44,238 nucleotides of DNA from Streptomyces olivaceoviridis (GTDB lineage: Bacteria; Actinomycetota; Actinomycetes; Streptomycetales; Streptomycetaceae): contig NZ_BMUI01000046.1 in assembly GCF_014650115.1 (NCBI RefSeq), positions 1 through 44,238 of the forward strand. Direction: 5' to 3'. The notes beneath the pieces were generated by a model. That model searched no databases. It was not told the origin of the DNA and saw nothing but the letters and a program-made list of their open reading frames with translations. The translations under genes and the position numbers were made by a program. This document shows positions 41,194-44,238 of this stretch, piece after piece (positions within the stretch are counted from its first letter, which is position 1; each line of letters starts with the position of its first letter).

Positions 41194-41966
41194 AGTTCCC
41201 GGTGCACCTTCGTGTTGGACGCCTGGGCGCGCGGGCGCAGGATCAGGAGGTCGACGTTGACGTGGCTGGGGCGGGTCACCGCCCAGGTGATCGTCTCGGC
41301 CACGTCGTCCGCGGTGAGGGGCTCGGCGACGCCCTCGTACACCTTCTCGGCCCTCTCCGTGTCCCCGCCGAAGCGGGTGAGCGCGAACTCGTCGGTCTTG
41401 ACCATGCCGGGGGCGATCTCGATGACGCGGACCGGTTGGCCGACGATCTCCAGGCGGAGGGTCTCGGCGAGGACGTGGGCACCGTGCTTGGCGGCCACGT
41501 AGCCGGCGCCTCCCTCATAGGTGCCGTGGCCGGCGGTGGAGGAGACGACGACGACCACGCCGTCGCCGCTCGCGACGAGCTTCGGCAGCAGCGCCTGGGT
41601 GAGGTTGAGGGTGCCGATGACGTTCGTCTCGTACATCGTGCGCCAGTCCGCCGGGTCGCCGGTGGCCACCGGGTCCGCGCCGAGGGCGCCGCCGGCGTTG
41701 TTGACCAGGACGCCGATCGTCTCGAAGGCGGTGGCGAACTCGTCCACGGCGGCGCGGTCGGTGACGTCCAGCTGGTAGGCCACGGCGGAGTGGCCGGCCT
41801 TGGTCAGTTCCTCGGCCAGGGCCTCGATGCGGTCCTTGCGGCGGGCGGTGAGGACGACGCGGTAGCCGGCCGCGGCGAGCTGCCGGGCCGTGGCGGCGCC
41901 GATGCCGCTGCTCGCGCCGGTGACGACGGCGATGCGGGAGGCGGCGGACGGTGCGGCGGTGGCCAT
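41190..41966 (-). CDS. Classical short-chain dehydrogenase/reductase (SDR)
   Basis: A 258-residue NAD(P)-dependent oxidoreductase with all classical SDR motifs: TGASSGIGAA (near 16-25) for cofactor, NNAGG after beta-4, the catalytic Ser in VVSSTAGHG, YVAAK as YxxxK, and PGMVKTDE. The Arg-Arg pair in LTARRKDR after beta-2 favours NADP(H). The composition is close to the YdfG/serine 3-dehydrogenase group; the substrate is unknown. ATG 41966 follows AGGAG with a 5-nt gap. It overlaps the DUF6126 gene by 4 bp. Confidence 0.92.
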   Translation of the reverse strand: MATAAPSAASRIAVVTGASSGIGAATARQLAAAGYRVVLTARRKDRIEALAEELTKAGHSAVAYQLDVTDRAAVDEFATAFETIGVLVNNAGGALGADPVATGDPADWRTMYETNVIGTLNLTQALLPKLVASGDGVVVVVSSTAGHGTYEGGAGYVAAKHGAHVLAETLRLEIVGQPVRVIEIAPGMVKTDEFALTRFGGDTERAEKVYEGVAEPLTADDVAETITWAVTRPSHVNVDLLILRPRAQASNTKVHREL

Positions 41967-42028
41967 GGCTGCTCCTGGGGGTGCGGCTGGGCGGTCGGTC
42001 GAGCGGTCCCGTCCAGCGTAAGTGAGCC

Positions 42029-42367
42029 TCAGCCGCTGTTTCTCGGCGCCCACATGATGACGGCCATCCCGGCGAGACAGATCAGCGCGCCGGTGATGTC
42101 CCAGCGGTCGGGGCGGTAGCCGTCCGCGACGACGCCCCACAGGATCGAGCCGGCCACGAAGATCCCGCCGTAGGCGGCGAGGATGCGGCCGAAGTGGGCG
42201 TCCGGCTGGAAGGTGGCGACGAAGCCGTACGCGCCGAGGGCGAGGACGCCTCCGGTGATCCACAGCCAGCCCCGGTGTTCCCGCACGCCCTGCCAGACCA
42301 GCCAGGCGCCGCCGATCTCGAACAGCGCGGCGACGACGAACAGGGCGGCGGAGCGGAGGATCGGCAT
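42029..42367 (-). CDS. YnfA-family four-helix membrane protein
   Basis: A 112-residue inner-membrane protein with four helices: SAALFVVAALFEIGGAWLVW, WLWITGGVLALGAYGFVAT, GGIFVAGSILWGVVAD and GALICLAGMAVIMW. The FEIGGAWLVWQ and AYGGIFV motifs are those of the YnfA/UPF0060 family, small SMR-like transporters linked to multidrug efflux in some enterobacteria. It is the full family length. The start is ATG 42367; no clear ribosome-binding site is seen. Confidence 0.9.
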   Translation of the reverse strand: MPILRSAALFVVAALFEIGGAWLVWQGVREHRGWLWITGGVLALGAYGFVATFQPDAHFGRILAAYGGIFVAGSILWGVVADGYRPDRWDITGALICLAGMAVIMWAPRNSG

Positions 42368-42617
42368 GGGGGCAGCTTCGCACGCCGTTCCCGCGCCACC
42401 GGTGGGAGGGCGCGTCACCTGGTGGAGGGCGCCTGGCGGGCGGCTCGCGTGGCAGGCATCCGTACGGCGGCCGGGGAGACGGCGGTGCGGTCGCGAGCGA
42501 GGAGGGGTGAGGGCAGGCGGATGCGGGCCTGGGGGGCGACCGGGTGGAGGTGCTGCTGATCCCGCGCCGCAACGGCCCCACCGCCGTCGCGGTCCGGCTG
42601 CGGGCGCGGCCGTCGGC

Positions 42618-43022
42618 TCAGGCGGGGTTCTCGGCGTCGTAGCGTTCGCGGGCCTCGTGGACCTCGTCGAAGTGGGTCTCGGCCCAGGTCTTCACGGCGG
42701 TGAGCAGGCCGGCGAGGCCGGTGCCGAGCGGGGTGAGCGCGTAGTCGACGCGGACCGGGACGGACGGGGTGACCGTGCGGCTGATGATGCCGTCCCGCTC
42801 CAGCGTGCGCAGGGTCTGGGTGAGCATCTTGGGGCTGACGCCGGCGATCTTGCGGCCGAGGTCGCTGTAGCGCAGGGGGCCGGTGGAGAGGGCGGCGACG
42901 ACCAGGCTGACCCATTTGTCGCTGAGCCGCCCGAGGAGCTGGTTGGTGGGGCAGTTGCGCAGGAAGGCGTCGTAGTCGGCGCGGGCCTGTTCGCGGCGCT
43001 GGGCGGCGGTCATGGTCGCCAT
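42618..43022 (-). CDS. HxlR-family winged-helix regulator
   Basis: A 134-residue MarR-like winged-helix dimer of the HxlR group. An N-terminal Cys (in FLRNCPTNQLLGRLSDKW, Cys near residue 24) is conserved and redox-active in several members that sense quinones, aldehydes or disulfide stress. The recognition helix is in GVSPKMLTQTLRTLERDG and the wing in PVRVDYALTPLG. ATG 43022 has GGAGGAG upstream. It is divergent from a quinone-oxidoreductase-like gene with a palindromic site between them, the usual HxlR regulator-target arrangement. Confidence 0.93.
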   Translation of the reverse strand: MATMTAAQRREQARADYDAFLRNCPTNQLLGRLSDKWVSLVVAALSTGPLRYSDLGRKIAGVSPKMLTQTLRTLERDGIISRTVTPSVPVRVDYALTPLGTGLAGLLTAVKTWAETHFDEVHEARERYDAENPA

Positions 43023-43053
43023 GGGCTCTCCTCCGGGTCGGCTACGCACTCTC

Positions 43054-43080
43054 AGGTAACTACTTACCTGTGGATAGTAG
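43054..43080. promoter_or_regulatory. Probable HxlR operator
   Basis: AGGTAA-4 nt-TTACCT (43054-43059 and 43064-43069) is a perfect 6-bp inverted repeat. An overlapping pair CTACT/AGTAG (43060-43064 and 43076-43080) has 11 bp between its arms. They lie 32 bp from the HxlR start and about 77 bp from the oxidoreductase start, and they form an AT-rich island, as expected for a shared operator. Confidence 0.6.
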
Positions 43081-43156
43081 CTCTCCTACGGTGGGTTGTG
43101 CGGCCGGAAAGGTGCCGCGGAATCCGTCAACTGCCTTAGGACTGAGGAGAGTTGTC

Positions 43157-44065
43157 ATGCGTGCTGCTGTGGTGAGGGCGTTCGGCGGTCCGGACGCGGT
43201 GGAGATCGCCGAGGTTCCGGTGCCGGAGCCGGGGGCCGGGCAGGTGCGGATCAAGGTGGCCGCGGGCGCGCTGAACCCCGTGGACGCCGGGGTGCGCGCC
43301 GGGTTCTTCGGCGGGGCCGGCAAGACGCTCGGGCTCGGCTGGGACGCGGCCGGGACGGTGGACGCGGTCGGGGTGGCCGCCGCCTGGCAGGTGGGCGACC
43401 CGGTGGTGGCGCTGGTGCCGGGGGTGTCCGACCCGCTGGGCGCGCACGCCGAGTACGTCGTCGTGGCCGCGGACGCGGTGGCGAAGGCGCCGGCCGCGGT
43501 GGACGCCGTGCACGCGGGGACGCTGCCGCTGAACGGGCTGACCGCCGTCCAGGCGCTGGATCTGCTGGACCTCGCGCCGGGTGCGTCACTGCTGGTGACC
43601 GGGGCGGCGGGTGCGGTCGGCGCCTTCGCCGTGCAGCTCGCCGCGCACCGGGGGATCGAGGTGACCGGGCACGCCCGGGCGGGCGACGAGGAGCTGGTGC
43701 GGTCGCTGGGGGCCGCGCACTTCACGGCCGGGCGGGCCGAGGGGGTCGACGGCGTCGAGCCGGGGAGCGTGGACGCGGTGCTGGACGCGGCGGTGCTCGG
43801 TGAGCCGGCGCTGGAGTGGGTGCGGGACGGGGGCGCGTACATAGGGGTGCGGCCGGGGGCGTACCCCGCGTCGGTGCGCGGGGTGCGGACGGGGGCCGTG
43901 GCGGTGACGGCGGACGGGGTCCGGCTCGCCGAGCTGGTCCGGCTGGTGGACGAGGGGGTGCTGACCCTGCGGGTGGCCGGGACGTTCGCCCTGGAGGACG
44001 CGGTCAAGGCGCATGCCCGGCTGGCGGAGGGCGGCGTGCGGGGGCGGGTGGTGCTGGTGCCGTAA
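43157..44065 (+). CDS. NADP-dependent quinone-oxidoreductase-like (zeta-crystallin type MDR)
   Basis: A 302-residue medium-chain reductase without zinc ligands. The N-terminal GroES-like domain (1-115; MRAAVVRAFGGPDAVEI, ALNPVDAGVRAG) is followed by a Rossmann domain with SLLVTGAAGAVGAFAVQLA (near 145-163), the AxxGxxG loop typical of zinc-free NADPH:quinone reductases. It should reduce quinones or alpha,beta-unsaturated carbonyls in the cytosol. ATG 43157 has GAGGAG 7 nt upstream. Control by the divergent HxlR protein is likely and fits electrophile detoxification. Confidence 0.92.
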   Translation: MRAAVVRAFGGPDAVEIAEVPVPEPGAGQVRIKVAAGALNPVDAGVRAGFFGGAGKTLGLGWDAAGTVDAVGVAAAWQVGDPVVALVPGVSDPLGAHAEYVVVAADAVAKAPAAVDAVHAGTLPLNGLTAVQALDLLDLAPGASLLVTGAAGAVGAFAVQLAAHRGIEVTGHARAGDEELVRSLGAAHFTAGRAEGVDGVEPGSVDAVLDAAVLGEPALEWVRDGGAYIGVRPGAYPASVRGVRTGAVAVTADGVRLAELVRLVDEGVLTLRVAGTFALEDAVKAHARLAEGGVRGRVVLVP

Positions 44066-44139
44066 GGGCTGGGGAGGGGGTGTGGGAGGGGGCGGTGGAG
44101 GGGGCTGGAATATGCGGGACGGGGTGGCCGTTGGAGGGG

Positions 44140-44157
44140 TATAGTTGAACGCTCAAC
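44140..44157 (+). promoter_or_regulatory. -10 box with overlapping inverted repeat before the last gene
   Basis: TATAGT (44140-44145) is a strong -10 box with no clear -35. GTTGA-4 nt-TCAAC (44144-44148 and 44153-44157) overlaps it and resembles a MarR-type operator, so repression by a MarR-like protein outside the window is plausible. Confidence 0.45.
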
Positions 44158-44177
44158 AACCTGGAAGGTGAGCGACC

Positions 44178-44238
44178 ATGCAGTTCGGGATCTTTTCGGT
44201 CGGCGATGTCACGCCGGACCCCACGACGGGGCGGACCC
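44178..44238 (+). CDS. Luciferase-like (LLM) flavin-dependent oxidoreductase, cut by window end
   Basis: Only 20 codons are present: MQFGIFSVGDVTPDPTTGRT. This opening is typical of Streptomyces luciferase-like monooxygenases, whose first strand is FGIFSxGDVTPDP. ATG 44178 follows GGAAGGTGA. The remainder lies outside the window. Confidence 0.7.
   Translation, partial: MQFGIFSVGDVTPDPTTGRT

Noticed and set aside
42420..42617. Possible gene remnant between the YnfA-like gene and hxlR (a frame with VEVLLIPRRNGPTAVAVRLR).
   Set aside because: It has no start, no family I recognise and only about 35 codons; chance in high-GC DNA is as likely.

Overview
The window is chromosomal DNA of a high-GC actinomycete, almost certainly Streptomyces. 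Three things point there: strong G/C third-position bias, the developmental pair bldN/rsbN, and a Rex-controlled rex-hemA-hemC-hemD-hemB cluster, all in an arrangement I recognise from Streptomyces coelicolor and relatives. No rRNA, tRNA, CRISPR array or insertion sequence was seen.

Layout. 1-5.3 kb: a HAD phosphatase, a VC0807-type membrane protein, an MFS transporter overlapping an AcuC-type deacetylase, a conserved phosphatase-like protein and a small MerR/excisionase-type DNA-binding protein. 5.3-7.8 kb: the 32-residue ribosomal protein bS22, an SDR-like protein and a PlsC-type acyltransferase. 7.8-11.3 kb (minus strand): the anti-sigma factor RsbN, the ECF sigma factor BldN and a SerB-like HAD phosphatase. 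A BldN-type promoter lies in front of rsbN, which implies a feedback loop. 11.4-18.5 kb (plus strand): a glutaredoxin-like protein, then redox-sensing rex with its operator and the heme genes, joined by 4-bp stop/start overlaps up to hemD. 18.5-23.1 kb: accessory genes, namely a DUF4232 lipoprotein divergent from a membrane-anchored HTH protein, a DUF4253 protein, a VOC protein and a WYL regulator.

23.1-30.9 kb (minus strand) is the most striking part. It is a compact three-gene operon: a 1823-residue NB-ARC/STAND NTPase with about 28 kinesin-light-chain-type TPR units and a C-terminal beta-rich tail, a separate CHAT-domain caspase-like protease with its Cys/His residues, and an alpha/beta-hydrolase with a GHSFGG nucleophile elbow. 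The sensor gene carries two TTA (bldA-dependent) codons, a recently duplicated TPR unit and a perfect 22-bp palindrome over its start codon. This looks like a sensor-protease-effector conflict or programmed-death system under developmental translational control. The function is inferred.

31.1-38.1 kb: divergent argS and class I lysS, a 52-bp perfect palindromic terminator, a DUF2637 membrane protein and two tandem DUF3558 lipoproteins. 38.3-41.0 kb: rtcB, with a low-GC patch exactly over its active-site motif, faces a free-standing LAGLIDADG homing endonuclease. Beside that lies a truncated, frameshifted NmrA-type pseudogene. 41.0-44.2 kb: a DUF6126 micro-protein coupled to an SDR, a YnfA-like protein, an HxlR regulator divergent from a quinone-oxidoreductase-like gene, and the first codons of a luciferase-like monooxygenase cut off by the window end.
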